Shown here: one piece after another, positions 1 to 12,700 of the stretch
Position numbering within the stretch: position 1 is the first letter of the stretch
Layout: each line of letters starts with the position of its first letter
Assembly (NCBI RefSeq): GCF_003010935.1
Contig: NZ_PGGN01000003.1
Location: forward strand, 186,001-250,000
Direction: 5' to 3'
Length of the DNA stretch: 64,000 bases
Source: Phyllobacterium endophyticum
Lineage (GTDB): Bacteria; Pseudomonadota; Alphaproteobacteria; Rhizobiales; Rhizobiaceae
Made by a program: the position numbers and the translations under genes
The notes under the pieces: generated by a model
What the model saw: the letters and a program-made list of their open reading frames with translations, nothing else
The model's database searches: none
What the model was told of the DNA's origin: nothing

Positions 1-771
1 GTGCCCGAGCCTGGCGAAATCGATCTTGCCGAAGCCCGGCGCGCTCTGGACGATGCAGGACTTGGCGTCGTCCTCGCCGCGCGCGTCAATCTGCAGCGCA
101 ACCTTTCATCGCACGAGAAAGATGCCCACCGCGCCGGCATAGACTACCTGCGCTATACGGCTGACTGCGCGGCGGAACTCGGGGCGACCGTTGTTGGCGG
201 CCCTCTGACCGGCAACCCATTGGTGTTCGCCGGGCGTGCGCCAGTACCGGTAACCGAAGGGGAGCGGTTGGCGCGCAAGGACCGCTGTGTCGCGGGACTG
301 AAGGAAGCGGGCGATCACGCTGCAAAGGCCGGTATTCTGCTCGCCGTCGAACCGCTCAATCGCTTCGAAAGCGATGTGTTGTGCACGACACAACAGGCCA
401 AGGAGCTGCTCGATGCAGTGGACCATCCGGCAGTCAAATTGATGCTGGACACGTTTCACATGCACATGGAGGAGGCGTCGATCCCCGAGGCCATCCGGCT
501 TGGCGGGGAGCACCTAGTGCATTTCCAGGCCAACGAAAATCATCGCGGCTTCCCCGGCACAGGTTCGACCGACTGGGTTGCAGTTTGTCGGGCGCTGCAC
601 GAAGTGCATTATAAAGGCCCGGTATCGCTTGAGCCTTTCCGCCGCAATGATGATCGTTTTGGCGTTCCATTCGCGCAGTGGCGCCCACCGCATGAGGACG
701 AAAGCCAGCGCCTTGCGGCGAGCGCCGCCTTCATAAAATCCCATCTCACACTGACGGGATACCGGCGATGA
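1..771 (+). CDS. Sugar isomerase/epimerase, TIM-barrel family (5' end outside window)
   Basis: Cytoplasmic enzyme of the xylose isomerase-like TIM-barrel superfamily (D-tagatose/D-psicose 3-epimerase type), which moves a keto or hydroxyl group on free or phosphorylated sugars. The visible 256 residues carry the expected metal ligands: E117 in EPLNRFE, D150 in LDTFHM, H174 in HFQANENHRG and E211 in SLEPF. The family is usually 275-300 residues. The frame is still open at base 1, so the GTG there is probably internal and some 20-40 residues lie upstream. The stop overlaps the start of the next gene by 4 bases (ATGA), so the two are translationally coupled and act in one sugar pathway. The substrate cannot be read from sequence. 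Confidence 0.85.
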   Translation: MPEPGEIDLAEARRALDDAGLGVVLAARVNLQRNLSSHEKDAHRAGIDYLRYTADCAAELGATVVGGPLTGNPLVFAGRAPVPVTEGERLARKDRCVAGLKEAGDHAAKAGILLAVEPLNRFESDVLCTTQQAKELLDAVDHPAVKLMLDTFHMHMEEASIPEAIRLGGEHLVHFQANENHRGFPGTGSTDWVAVCRALHEVHYKGPVSLEPFRRNDDRFGVPFAQWRPPHEDESQRLAASAAFIKSHLTLTGYRR

Positions 772-1763
772 CATTGAAAATCGGCTGGATTGGTTGCGGC
801 ATTCACGCGACCCAGATGCTACTTCCCCAATTGGTCCGCCATGATGTCGAAATCGTCGCACTGTGCGATATCGATGGCAAGCGTCTTGGCGATGCGGGCC
901 GGCAGTTTGGCGTTGCGCGCCTGACCAGCGACGCCGAGGAGTTGATCCGTATGCCCGGTATCGATGCCATCGGCATGGCCGTGGGACCGGATCATCACCT
1001 GCATTTCGGCAAGCTTGCGCTCGATCGGGGTCTGCCTGTGTTTATGGAAAAGCCCCCGTCGGGAACAGCGGCTGGCGCGCGCGAGCTTCGTGCTGCGTCG
1101 GAGCGCGCTGGGAAGCCGTTGCTTGTTGGTTTCATGAAACGGTATTCGGTCGGTAACAAGATTGCCCACAACATCATCAAGTCGGGGCGGTTTGGGCCGG
1201 TGCTTGGCCTTACCGGATACTACATGACCGCGCCGGGATATTTTACCGGCAATGTCGATTATACCGGCTTCTTCCTGCATCACTGCGTGCACTATATGGA
1301 TCTGGTGTCATTCTTCGTGTCGCCGGTGCGAACCATTTCAGCGCGAAAAGTGGAAAAAACGCCGGGCAGGGTACTTTTCCACGTCGGGTTCGAGTTCGAG
1401 TGCGGCGCCATTGGAAATATCGCGATGGGTACGATCCAGTCGCGGGGCACGCCGGTCGAACGCATCGAGTTGATGGGTGACCACCAGCGTATCGAGGTGG
1501 ATGACGTGATTGAGGTGCGGTGGAACCGCAATCCGCCCTTCAAAATCGATGATCCTGACGCGACACTCGCCGACGATGTCGACACTCTGACATGGAAGCC
1601 AAATTTTACGGCAGCGGCGAACGAAGATCCGAAGGGTTATTACTCACTCTTGACCGATGTGGTTCCGGCCCTCGGCGGTGCGTCGACTGCTGCCCCGACA
1701 ATTCATGATGGCGTTAATGCCATGGAATGGCTGGAGATATTGCGGCGAGAGCTTGTTTTATAA
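768..1763 (+). CDS. Gfo/Idh/MocA-family NAD(P)-dependent oxidoreductase
   Basis: Cytoplasmic dehydrogenase of 331 residues, of the normal family length. The N-terminal Rossmann fold has the dinucleotide loop GWIGCGIHATQ (residues 6-16) and the family signature EKP at residues 94-96. The C-terminal alpha/beta domain has the conserved histidine-rich segment FFLHHCVHYMDL. Members oxidise sugars, inositols or sugar derivatives using NAD(P). The start codon overlaps the stop of the isomerase gene, so both belong to one operon for oxidation and isomerisation of a sugar or polyol. The exact substrate is unknown. This is the last gene of that operon, since a decayed DUF2235 gene follows after about 110 bases. 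Confidence 0.88.
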   Translation: MTLKIGWIGCGIHATQMLLPQLVRHDVEIVALCDIDGKRLGDAGRQFGVARLTSDAEELIRMPGIDAIGMAVGPDHHLHFGKLALDRGLPVFMEKPPSGTAAGARELRAASERAGKPLLVGFMKRYSVGNKIAHNIIKSGRFGPVLGLTGYYMTAPGYFTGNVDYTGFFLHHCVHYMDLVSFFVSPVRTISARKVEKTPGRVLFHVGFEFECGAIGNIAMGTIQSRGTPVERIELMGDHQRIEVDDVIEVRWNRNPPFKIDDPDATLADDVDTLTWKPNFTAAANEDPKGYYSLLTDVVPALGGASTAAPTIHDGVNAMEWLEILRRELVL

Positions 1764-1873
1764 GACCAAACGTCGGCCTGCAGTGATATCAGACGCGGAG
1801 ACATTTGTTGATTGACGGGAGAAAGCAATGCGACGGAAGCCTCTCGCAACAGCGCATGTTTCCTGCTGTATGA

Positions 1874-3084
1874 AAGCAGCACAGCCCTACCCGCGAGAAC
1901 TTCTTTCTCCGACTGTACCGCCGCGTCTACAACGTCATCAGTCAAGCCACCGGTCTCGGCCTCACCGGCAATGTTGTCGACTGTTATGCGGCGATCATCC
2001 GAATGTGGGAGCCGGGCGATCGCATCCTCCTTTTTGGCTTCAGCCGGGGTGCCTATACCGTCCGGTGTTTGGGTGGCGCACTGGCCTTTTTGCGGCGTCC
2101 CGACGCAGATGCCGGGTCCCGTGATCACGACTTCCAAGAAGATCGCGAGGGAAGCCGTGATGAACGTCTACCAGCACACGGCATCGGTCCATCCGGACAA
2201 GGCCTGTTCGCGCGAAAAAGAGTTACTTGAGCAGCGCAGGCTGCTCGCCTCACGTTCTCGGAAAGAAGCACGGCAGCGGCGACGAGACCGAACCAACAGA
2301 GGCGCCCTATTTCATCGGCGTGTTCGACACCGTGGCGTCTCTGGCCAATCCCATCGTGGTCGTTGTACTCGGGGTCATCGGGCTCTTTCTGATCGCCGGC
2401 TTAGCGTACCTGCTGTCGATCTGGCCCCTTTCATGGCGACTGTGGATGGTCGTTCTTGGCGGCGCGGCTGTACTTTTCTTTGGCGTTTGGTATGCACGCA
2501 CGCATTTCAAAATGCCTGGTGCTCTTCCGGGATACCCGCTCTGGCAGACCTTCACGCTCACCGAAATGGTGATGAACTTCTACGACAACCGGCTCAGCCC
2601 GCGCGTCAAATATGCCGGCCACGCCGTCTCCATTGACGAGGATCGCAAGACGTTTCAGCGCGTTGGCAGGGGAACCGAAGGCGTTGCCAACCAGCCCGAT
2701 GAGAGCGGGGTCAACTGGTTCGAGCAGTACTGGTTTGCCGGTAACCATCCGGCAATTGGCGGCAGCTACCCGGAGAACGAGGCTCGGCTATCGGATATCT
2801 CGCTGCAATGGATGCTGGACGCGGCGGCCAGCACAGGACTGAAATTCGACCCACGCTACACGCACCTTTATCCCGATCCGACTGGTCCGCAGCACGACGA
2901 ACGTCAGTCATGGCTATTGCGATGCGCGGGCGTCAGGCTAACGGACATCGTGCCGACCGCAACGCTGCATGAATCGGTTGCAAGGCGCTTCGAGGCCCGC
3001 GCTGTCCTCCACCATGATGTTATGAAGCCGTACCGGCCGCTTTCGTTGCGTGAGCATGAGAACGTCCGGCAATGGTACGTCTGA
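1874..3084 (+). pseudogene. DUF2235 alpha/beta hydrolase (Tle1-like), truncated and frameshifted
   Basis: Three reading frames must be joined to rebuild this protein. Frame A (1874 to about 2110) has the nucleophile motif FGFSRGAYTVR. Frame B (about 2110-2260) has AREAVMNVYQHTASVHP. Frame C (2260-3084) begins near PYFIGVFDTVASL, has two membrane spans (residues about 38-80 of the 2227 frame), and ends with the conserved AIGGSYPENEARLSDISLQWML block. The N-terminal part with the DGTGN motif is missing, and an in-frame TGA stands just upstream at 1871. Intact homologues are phospholipase-like hydrolases related to type VI secretion effectors, although many are ordinary membrane-bound enzymes. 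Two frameshifts and a lost start make a functional product unlikely. Confidence 0.8.
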
Positions 3085-3710
3085 GCGACGCCAGTTCGGA
3101 GCCGAGAGCCGATGGATCGTTTATAGGGGACGGGGGCAAGATAGTGGCCGCTGGACGAAGGCATGATTCCTGCGCCGGCACAATGACAGTTCGCCGTCCG
3201 GATGACGGTGGTGTCGGCGACAGATTTGTACCCTGCACAAGAATAATGTGACCCCGTCGATCGACGTTGGCTGCCACCTGGGATCGGAGCCGACATCGCC
3301 ACCGCATCGTCGCTGTTGCTCTAGAGCAACGGCACAAGAATCCTTCCATTGCAGGCCTATGTGCGGACAACCAGTGGTTGCAGTTTTGAACAATTGCTTG
3401 GTATTGGGTAGCCAAGACGTTTCTCACGGGTGGGCGAGCATGAGCGGGACTATGGGGTCTCTTCTGTACAACCGAAAGCAAAAACGCCTCGCCGTTGCCT
3501 GCGTGGCAGCGCTGCGCCTCGATGCGGGCCACAACAGCTTTGGCCTTTCGGCGATCGGCCCGCAAGACCAGAGCTTGGGGTACTTTGCGACGATCCCCTA
3601 TGTCGATTCTGAACTTTCGATGGGAATGTCTTCGGCGTGACACTGCGTGCAAATCTTCATCATATCCGAAATTTTTTTAGCTTCGACATCGGGTCGCGAG
3701 GCGGGTAAAT
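3085..3710. other. Intergenic stretch with no recognisable gene
   Basis: There are about 625 bases between the DUF2235 remnant and the autotransporter. Short open frames exist on both strands, including a 210-codon one on the minus strand, but none has a ribosome binding site with a recognisable product and their composition is that of random frames. The last 50 bases hold the autotransporter ribosome binding site (GAGG at 3698-3701). Nothing else is supported. Confidence 0.5.
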
Positions 3711-6700
3711 ATGAACCAGGCACGAGTGAACGCGCAATTTCATGGGTGTTGTTCGACCTCTGGACCATCGCTGCCCTCCAGACATATCCTCCGTACACGC
3801 ATGTTGCAGGGCGGGCGCATGACGAAGTGGAAGGGCAAGGCGGCGAGCTTTGCGCCTAATTTTTCCCATTGCGTTTCAGCAGCGCCCCGTGCTGCGGTGG
3901 GACGCATCCTGACCGCGACGCTGCTTCTGGCTCTTGTTGCAAGTTCGGCGAGTGCTGCCGATAGATATTGGGATCCTAACGGCACCGCAGCCAACCGCGG
4001 CGGTACGGGCACATGGGACACAAGCGCGTCTTTCTGGAGCCCCAACGGGGATGGCGTCAGCGGCCCCTATGGCGCCTGGAGCAATGGCGCACTGGACGAC
4101 GCTTTTTTTGGCGGAGCCACCGCCGCCACGGTGAACCTGGGAGTGCCGATCACCGTCCACAACCTGACGTTTGATGCCAGCACAACATATACACTCACCG
4201 GAAGCACCCTGACGCTGGGTGGCGCGACACCGACGATCACCACCAACGGCACCGCCACGGTCAACTCGATGATAGCCGGGAGCGCGGGGCTGACCAAGGC
4301 GGGCGCAGGCGCCCTGAACCTCACCGGTGCTAACACCTTCGCCGGCGGCATCAACATCTCTGCAGGCACCCTGAACGTCAGCGGCGATTCGTCGCTCGGC
4401 GCCGCGAGCAATACTATCAATCTGTCTTCGGGGGCAATCTTGCGGAGTACCGGCGCGCTGGCCAGCAGTCGCGTTGTCACACTGCTCTCCGGCTCCTCCT
4501 ACATTGGTGGGGGTGTCGGCTCTGCCCACATCACCGGGTCCGGCGGCTTATCCCTGGTCGCGCAGACAACGCTGAACGACGACACCAACGATTTCACCGG
4601 TCCGGTAGGTACCGATGGCTCCCACTTGATCTTTACATCGATCCGCAATCTTGGCGAGACGAGCGCCCTGGGAGCGGCGACCACGGCGGCCAACGGCGCA
4701 GTTTACGTCCGCAACGCCTCCGCCATCTATATTGGTAGCGGCGATACATCAAACCGTGGCTGGAGCATGGCCCCCTTCACCGGCTCCTCCGCTCTGAGAA
4801 ATCAGGGAAGCGGCACGCTAACGGTAACCGGAGATATAACCGCAGGAGGAGGGTATGCAGCGTCCGTCATTTTGGATGCGCAGACCGCAGATTTGGCGCT
4901 GTTGGGCGTCATCAGCAGCAACCTTCCAGCTCGACCGTTTATATTCATGGGCGGCGGGACAAACCGCAACATTACATTGAATAGTGCCAACACCTTTGGT
5001 GGCGCCGTAACGATCCAGAGCGTTACCGTAAGAGCGAGCTCGTTGGCCAACCAAGGCACCGGCAGTTCGCTGGGAACGGGTGCCGGCGCCGCGACAATCT
5101 CGCTCGCCAACGGTGCGCTCGCCTATACCGGCACGGGCGGCGGCACCAATCGCGGGCTGTGGCTCAACGGCGCCAACAGTGTCCTCAACGACGGTAACGG
5201 CGCGCTCGCCCTCAGTGGCACAGTGGCATTCAATGCCGCAGCCCCGGTCGACAGCCTCACCCTTGGCGGCAGCTTTACGGGCAACAACACATTGTCTGGC
5301 GTGCTTTCCGGCAATGGCGGCGTGATCATGAACGGCGCTGCCGGGAATGTCTGGCTGCTCAGCGGGACGAACTCCTATAACGGGGCGACCACCGTCGTGG
5401 GCGGCACCCTGCAGGCCGGCAGCGATCAGGCCTTTGGCGCACCCAACGCTGTGACCGTCAATGGCGGCACGCTCGATCTCAACACCCACGACATCACGGT
5501 CACATCGCTTGGCGGAACCGGCGGCAGCGTGGCGCTGAACGGCGGCGACCTGACGGTCAACGGCGCCGCCAGCACCAGCTATGCGGGCAGCATCACCGGC
5601 AACGGAAGCCTTCTGAAGCGGGGCACCGGCACGCTTACGCTTACCGGGCAAAACAGCTATACTGGCGGCACGACGATCAATGGCGGCACGCTGGGGCTGA
5701 ATTTCGCGGCGGCCGGAGCACCGGCCAGCAACATCCTCTCGAGCGCGTCGACATTGAACATGGCCGGGGGCACGCTCACCCTCGTCGGCGCTTCTGGCGT
5801 GTCGAACAGTCAGACCTTCAACGGACTGAACGTCGCGGCGGGCAACAACCGCATCATTGCGACGTCCGGCGCCGGCGGCAGCATGACGCTCAACCTTGGC
5901 GCGCTCACGCACTCGGGCGGCCTGACGGATTTCACGCTGCCCACCAGCGGCGCGATCACCACGACCAATGGCGACGGAGCCCTTGGCTGGGCGACGGTCA
6001 ACGGTACGGACCATGCGCAAGTGCTAGCGGGCACCATCACCGCTTTCACTAGCTATGCGAACAAGGACGATGCGAGCACCTGGCTGACCGGAGATGTCGT
6101 CAGTGACGCCGGAGGGGCGGCCAATACCGCTTTCTTCAACACCGTCACCGGCAACGTGCAGCTCGGCGGCCTCAAATATACCGCCGCGACCAATTCCACG
6201 GTCACCATTGGCGGCGGCAACACGCTCGGTGTGGGCGGCACGATCATCCTGGCTTCCAGCGTTGGCAATGCCAGCCAGACGATCACTGGCGGCACGCTCA
6301 CCGGCGGCGCCGGCGGCAGCCCCTTCGGCGCCCTTCACAATGGTACGGGCACCGGCACGTTCACGATCGCATCGACGATCGTCAACAATGGCGGCGCCAC
6401 CAGCTTCATCAAGGGCGGCACCGGTAAAGTCGCGCTGACCGGTGCCAACACCTACGCCGGCGGAACGACGCTCAGCGGCGGCACGCTCGCCATTGCCAGC
6501 GTCGCCAATGCCGGCGTTGCAAGCAGTATCGGCGCATCGACGGCGGATTCCGCGAATCTGGTGATCGAGAGCGGCACCCTGGAATATACAGGTATAGGTG
6601 CGGGGACGACCGATCGCGGCTTCACGCTTACGAACGGCGGTCCATCCCGAACGATCCAGGTCAACAACAGCGGCGCCAACCTGACCTTCGGCGGTGTGGT

Positions 6701-9700
6701 CGTCGGCTCCGATGACGCCAGCCTGATCAAGACCGGCGCGGGCACGCTGACGCTGGCGAACGCCGCCAATATTTTTACCGGCGTCACGACTGTGTCGGCA
6801 GGCACCCTCTCGGTCAACACGCTGGCGAACGGCGGTGTGGCGAGCGGCCTCGGCGCGTCGACTGCGGATTCCACGAACCTCGTGCTCCAGAGCACGGGCG
6901 GACTGCAATATACCGGCGGAACGGCCAGCACCGATCGAGGCTTCACGCTGGGAACGGGCAACGGCCGGATCGATGTCAGCAACGCTGCGACCGCGCTGAC
7001 GATGAGCGGCGTGGCGACAGGCGCCGGCGGCCTGGTCAAGCAAGGCGCCGGCACGCTGGTGCTGTCCGGCACCAATCTCTATCAGGGTGGAACGACGGTC
7101 AGTGCCGGCACGCTGCGCGCCGGCTCCGTTCAGGCCTTCGGCAATCAGACCGCGCTGATGGATGTCGCCACAGGCGCGACGTTGGATCTTGCCGGTTTTT
7201 CCAACACTGTCGGCGCGCTCAACGGCGCTGGCAATGTCATTCTGGGTTCGGCGACGCTCACCTCGGGCGGTGCCAATGGCATCTTCACCGGCACGATCAG
7301 TGGGAGCGGCGCCTTCACGCGGATGGGGGGTGGCACTCAGGCGATCACAGGCTGCAACAACAGCTATACGGGCGCCACCGCAGTGAATGGCGGCGGAACG
7401 CTGAGCGTGAACTGTCTCGCCAATGGCGGCCTTGCAAGCGGCATCGGTGCGTCCGGCAGCGCTTCGTCCAATCTCGTCCTTACCGGCGGGACCCTAGCCT
7501 ATACGGGAACCAATGTCACGACCAACCGCGGCTTCACCCTTGGCGGCGGTGACGGCAGCATTTCCGTCTCATCCGGCACGACGACGCTCGGGTTCACCGG
7601 TCAAGTCACCGGTGCGGGCCGGCTCAGGAAATTTGGTCCGGGCACACTCGCACTCTCCGGCACGAACAACTACAGCGGTGGTACCGTCGTCGATGCCGGC
7701 ACGTTGCGCGCGGGCTCCGCCAGCGCCTTCGGAACCGGCGGCATGGCGTTCAACAGCGCAGACGCAACGCTGGATCTCGCGGGTAACAACAACAGCGTAC
7801 TGAACCTTCAGAGCGTTGCGGGCCCTGGCCATGTGCTGTTGGGCGGCGCGACGCTGACGATCACTAACGGCAGCAACCTGAATTATTCCGGAACGATCGA
7901 GGGTACAGGAAACGTCGTGAAGTCTGGCGGCCCAGGGGCAGCCCAAGTGCTCGCGGGCTGCAACAGCAGCTACACCGGCAGCACGACAGTGGCGTCCGGC
8001 TGGCTGCAGGTCGCCTGCCTCAGCAACGGCAGCATCAACAGTTCGATCGGCGCTTCCACCTCTGGCGCGGGCAATCTCGTGCTCAATGGTGGTACGCTGC
8101 AATATATCGGCGCAGCCGGCAGTACCGATCGACAATTCACATTGGGCAGCAGTGGCGGCGGCCTCGACGCCTCCGGCACCGGCGCTATAAATTTCACCAG
8201 CACGGCGCCGGTCGCGCTGACCGGGAGCGGCAGCCGCACCCTGACGCTTGCGGGCTCCAATACGGGTGACAATAGGCTTTCAGCCCGGCTTGACGACCCG
8301 GCTGGCGGCACCACCGCGCTCACCAAGACCGGCACGGGCACCTGGATTCTCAACAATCCGAGCAGCACCTACACCGGCATCACCACGATCAACGGCGGCG
8401 TGCTCGGCGTCGACAAGCTGAGTAACGGCGGCTTGGCGAGCAGCGTCGGCGCGTCGTCGGCCGCCGCGTCCAATCTGGTGATCGGCAATGGGTCAACGTT
8501 GCGCTACACCGGCGCGGGTGATACCACCAACCGCCTGTTCACGCTTTCGGCGGGCACCACCTTCGTCGAATCCTCGGGCACCGGTGCAGTGGTCTTCACC
8601 GACACGGGACCGGTGACCCTGGCAGGCCTCAACCAGGCGCGCACGATCGCGCTCGGCGGCACCAACACAGGCAACAACACGCTCGCCGGATCGATCGGCA
8701 ATGCCGGCACTGGCGTCACAACGCTGGCCAAGAACGACAGCGGCACCTGGGTGCTGACCGGCAACAACACCTTCACCGGCAACACCGTTATCAACAATGG
8801 CAATCTGATGGTCGGAAATGGTGGCACATCAGGCAATGCCGGGGCTGGCAACGTGATCGTCAATTCCCCGACCTCGACGTTGTCATTCAACCGCAGCGAC
8901 TCCTTCAACTTCACGGGAACGCTGAGCGGCCCAGGCAGTATTGCGCAGGTCGGCACCGGAACAACTGTGCTCACCGCGGCAGGCAACGCCATAGGCGCGA
9001 CCAGCATCAGTGCCGGCACGCTACAGGTGAACGGCGACCTGACCACCTCGACCATCGCCATCAACGGTGCCGGCACGCTGACGGTGAACGGTACGGTGCA
9101 GGGGCCGGCTGCCGCCACGTCCACGATCACGGGGGACGCCGGTTCGAGCACGATCATCGTTCATGCCGGTGGCACGTTGCGGGCCAATGGAGACCTCGGT
9201 GCCGGCAACGATGTCGTCAATGTGGGTGGCACCCTCAACACGGGTGCCGCCACGCTGAATCTCGGCGCCGGAAATGATACGCTGGCGCTCAATGACACCG
9301 CCGTATTCGGCGGCACCGGTGTCAATGCCGGCACCGGCGGCGAGACGGGGGCGGGCGACACGCTGCAGGTGATCAACAACGCAGCTCGAACGCTAGACGG
9401 CGGCTATGTCAGCGGTTTCGAGAACCTCAACAAGCAGGGCACGGCCACGCTGACGCTCACCGGCAATCACAGCTACAGCGGCGGCACGACTATTTCGGCA
9501 GGGACGCTCCAGGTGGGCAACGGCGTGGTAGCGGGTGGCTTGACGACGCCGACTGTCGCCAACAATGGCACGCTCGCTTTCAACCTGAACAGTGATTATG
9601 CCTTTGCCGGCGTCATTTCCGGCACGGGTTCAGTCAACAAGCTCGGTAGCGGCACTACGAGGCTTACCGGCGCCAATACCTATTCCGGGGCGACCAACGT

Positions 9701-12700
9701 CACTACCGGTACTCTCTTCGTCGACGGCAACCAGTCCGGCGCGAGCGGACCAACCAATGTCTCGGCGACGGGCACTCTGGGCGGCACCGGCATCATCGGG
9801 GGCAGCGTCACGATCGCCGACGGCGGCACGCTCAGTCCCGGCGATCTGGGCAATGCCCCGGGGACACTGACCATCAACGGTAACCTGGCGCTCGGCAATT
9901 CCAACCTCAACATCAATTTCGGCCAGGCGAATGTGCCCGGCGGTCCGTTCAACGACCTCATCAACGTCGGCGGCAACCTGTCGCTCGACGGGACGCTTAA
10001 CGTCAGCCAAACGCCGGGCGGCACGTTCGGGCCAGGCGTCTATCGCGTCTTCACCTATGGCGGAACGCTGGCCGACAACGGGCTCGACGTCACCGATCCC
10101 GACTATTTCGTGCAGACTTCGGTTGCCAATCAGGTCAACCTTGTCAATTCGGCCGGACTTGAACTCAGCTATTGGGACGGCGATGCCGGCCCGCATTCAA
10201 ACGGAGCCGTCAATGGCGGCAACGGCACCTGGCGCGCCGCGGGCGACCAGAACTGGACCGACAGTAGCGGCATTTTTGCTGCACCTTTTGCAAATGGCAG
10301 CTTTGCCATCTTCCAGGGAACGGCCGGCACGGTGACCGTCTATGACGCCGGCGGGTCGGTCGCAGCGCTCGGCATGCAGTTTGCCAGCAATGGCTATGTG
10401 GTGAATGGCGACGGCATCGCGCTGGTCGACGACAGCACGCAGGCTGGTCTCCAGTCGGTCATCCGCGTCGGCGACGGCACGAGTGCTTCAGCAGGTTACG
10501 TTGCCACCATCTCGTCGGATCTTTCCGGTGCGACGCAACTGGTAAAGACAGACCTCGGTACCCTGGTATTGTCAGGCAGCAACACCTATACCTCCGGTAC
10601 TGCTGTCAATGGCGGCATTGTTGACATATCCGCAGACGCCAATCTCGGCGCGGCCGCAGGGACGCTCAGCCTTGACAGCGGTACACTGCGCAATACGGCC
10701 GCAGTTGTCTCGAACCGCACGGTAACGATCGCCAGTGCTGGCGGCACGTTCAATACGCTCGACAGCTTGATGCTCAATGGCACAATCGGCGGATCCGGAT
10801 CGCTCACCAAGACGGGTGCGGGCACGTTGGCGCTGACCGGCTCCAACACCTATCAGGGCGGAACGGTCATCAATGGCGGCGTGCTATCGGTTTCAAACAA
10901 CGCGAATCTGGGTGACGCTGCTGGCGGGATCACCTTGAACGGCGGCACGCTCAACAGTACTGCCAGCTTCAATTCGGCGCGCAGCGTTTTGCTCAATGCC
11001 GGTGGTGGTACGCTCGATACAGACAATCTGACGACGCTGACGCTTGCCGGGTCGATCAGCGGTACCGGCGCGCTGATTAAGGACGGTGACGGCACGCTGA
11101 CGCTCACCAATACCAACACCTATACCGGCGGAACGACCATTGCGGCCGGAACCTTGCGGCTGGGCAATGCTGGCGCCGGTGGTTCTATCAACGGAGATGT
11201 CACCAACAACGGAACGCTCATCTTCAGCCGCAACAATACCTACAGCTTTGCCGGTCTTATCTCCGGCACAGGCGGCATCGAGCAGAACGGCAACGGTGGC
11301 ATCAACGGCGGCATCACCGTTCTCACCGCCAATAACAGCTATGACGGCGCAACCAACGTGCGCGAAGGCACGCTCATTGTGAATGGCAACCAGTCGTCGG
11401 CAAACGGCGACACCACGGTCGAGGCCGGTGGCGTGCTGGGCGGCACAGGGACGATCGGCGGACATGTGACGGTGCAGGACTTCGGGGCGTTGAACCCGGG
11501 TGACCTGGCCTCGGCGCCCGGGACGTTGACCATCAACGGCGACCTCACACTTGGAACTACCGCGTCGCTCAACTACAATTTTGGCCAGGGGGGTGTCGTC
11601 GGCGGTGCTTATAACGATCTGACCGTCGTTCATGGCGATCTTCTGCTCGACGGGCAGCTGAACGTTGCCGAGACGGCGGGCGGGAATTTCGGGCCGGGCA
11701 TCTACCGCGTGATCAGCTATGACGGGACGCTGACCAATCTGGGGCTCGCGGGGAGCTCACCCAATTACGTGGTGCAGACCTCAGTCGAGGGCCAAGTGAA
11801 CCTGGTCGACATCAGCGCCATGACGCTGAACTTCTGGGACGGTGATGGCGGGCCGAAGGACAACTTTCTGGTCGATGGCGGCAACGGTGTCTGGCGCGCC
11901 GCCGGCGACGACAACTGGAGCGATGAGACCGGCGATATCAATGCAGCCTTCTCCAACGGCAGCTTTCCTATCTTTGCCGGCGCGGCGGGAACTGTCGAGG
12001 TCGATAACACCAACGGCCAGGTGCAGGCCTCTGGCATGCAGTTCGCCACCAGCGGCTATCTCATCGAGGGGGACAACATCACCCTGGTCGGGCCGCAGTC
12101 GACCATCCGGGTCGGCGACGGGACGTTGCCGGGGGCAGGCTATGTCGCAACCATCGGGTCCGTTCTCCTGGGCAGCTCGCAGCTGGTGAAGTCCGACCTC
12201 GGAACGCTCGTGCTGACGGGCGCCAACACCTATACCGGTGGCACCCGCGTCAACGCGGGCACGCTGCAGGTGGCGAGCGACGGGAATCTGGGCGATGCGG
12301 CCGGCGGGCTCAACCTTGATGGTGGCACACTGAACAATATGGCCGCTTTTGCTTCCGCTCGTGGTGTCGTGCTCGAAGCCGGCGGCGGTATCTTGGAGAC
12401 CGATGCCGATCTGACGCTATCAGGTTTGGTCGGCGGCACGGGCGGCTTAACAAAGGCAGGCAGCGCGGCGCTGATCCTGTCCGGCAACAACATCTACTCT
12501 GGCCCAACGACGGTCAGTGCGGGCGGGCTCTATGTCGATGGTGACCAAAGCGGGGCAACCGGGCCCGTTTCGGTGCAAGTCGGCGCTGGCCTCGGCGGCA
12601 ACGGCGTCATCGGCGGTGACGTCGCGGTGGCCGACGGGGCAACGCTGTCGCCCGGTTCCGCAAACGGTACGCCCGGCACACTCGCCATCAGCGGCAACCT

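Noticed and set aside
3020-3652. 210-codon minus-strand frame after the DUF2235 remnant
   Set aside because: Composition is that of a random frame, with no ribosome binding site; it overlaps the 3' end of the remnant.
4818-6020. Long minus-strand open frames inside the autotransporter (400, 339, 246 codons and others)
   Set aside because: They mirror the glycine/threonine-rich repeats on the plus strand, change frame from repeat to repeat and have no ribosome binding site or domain.
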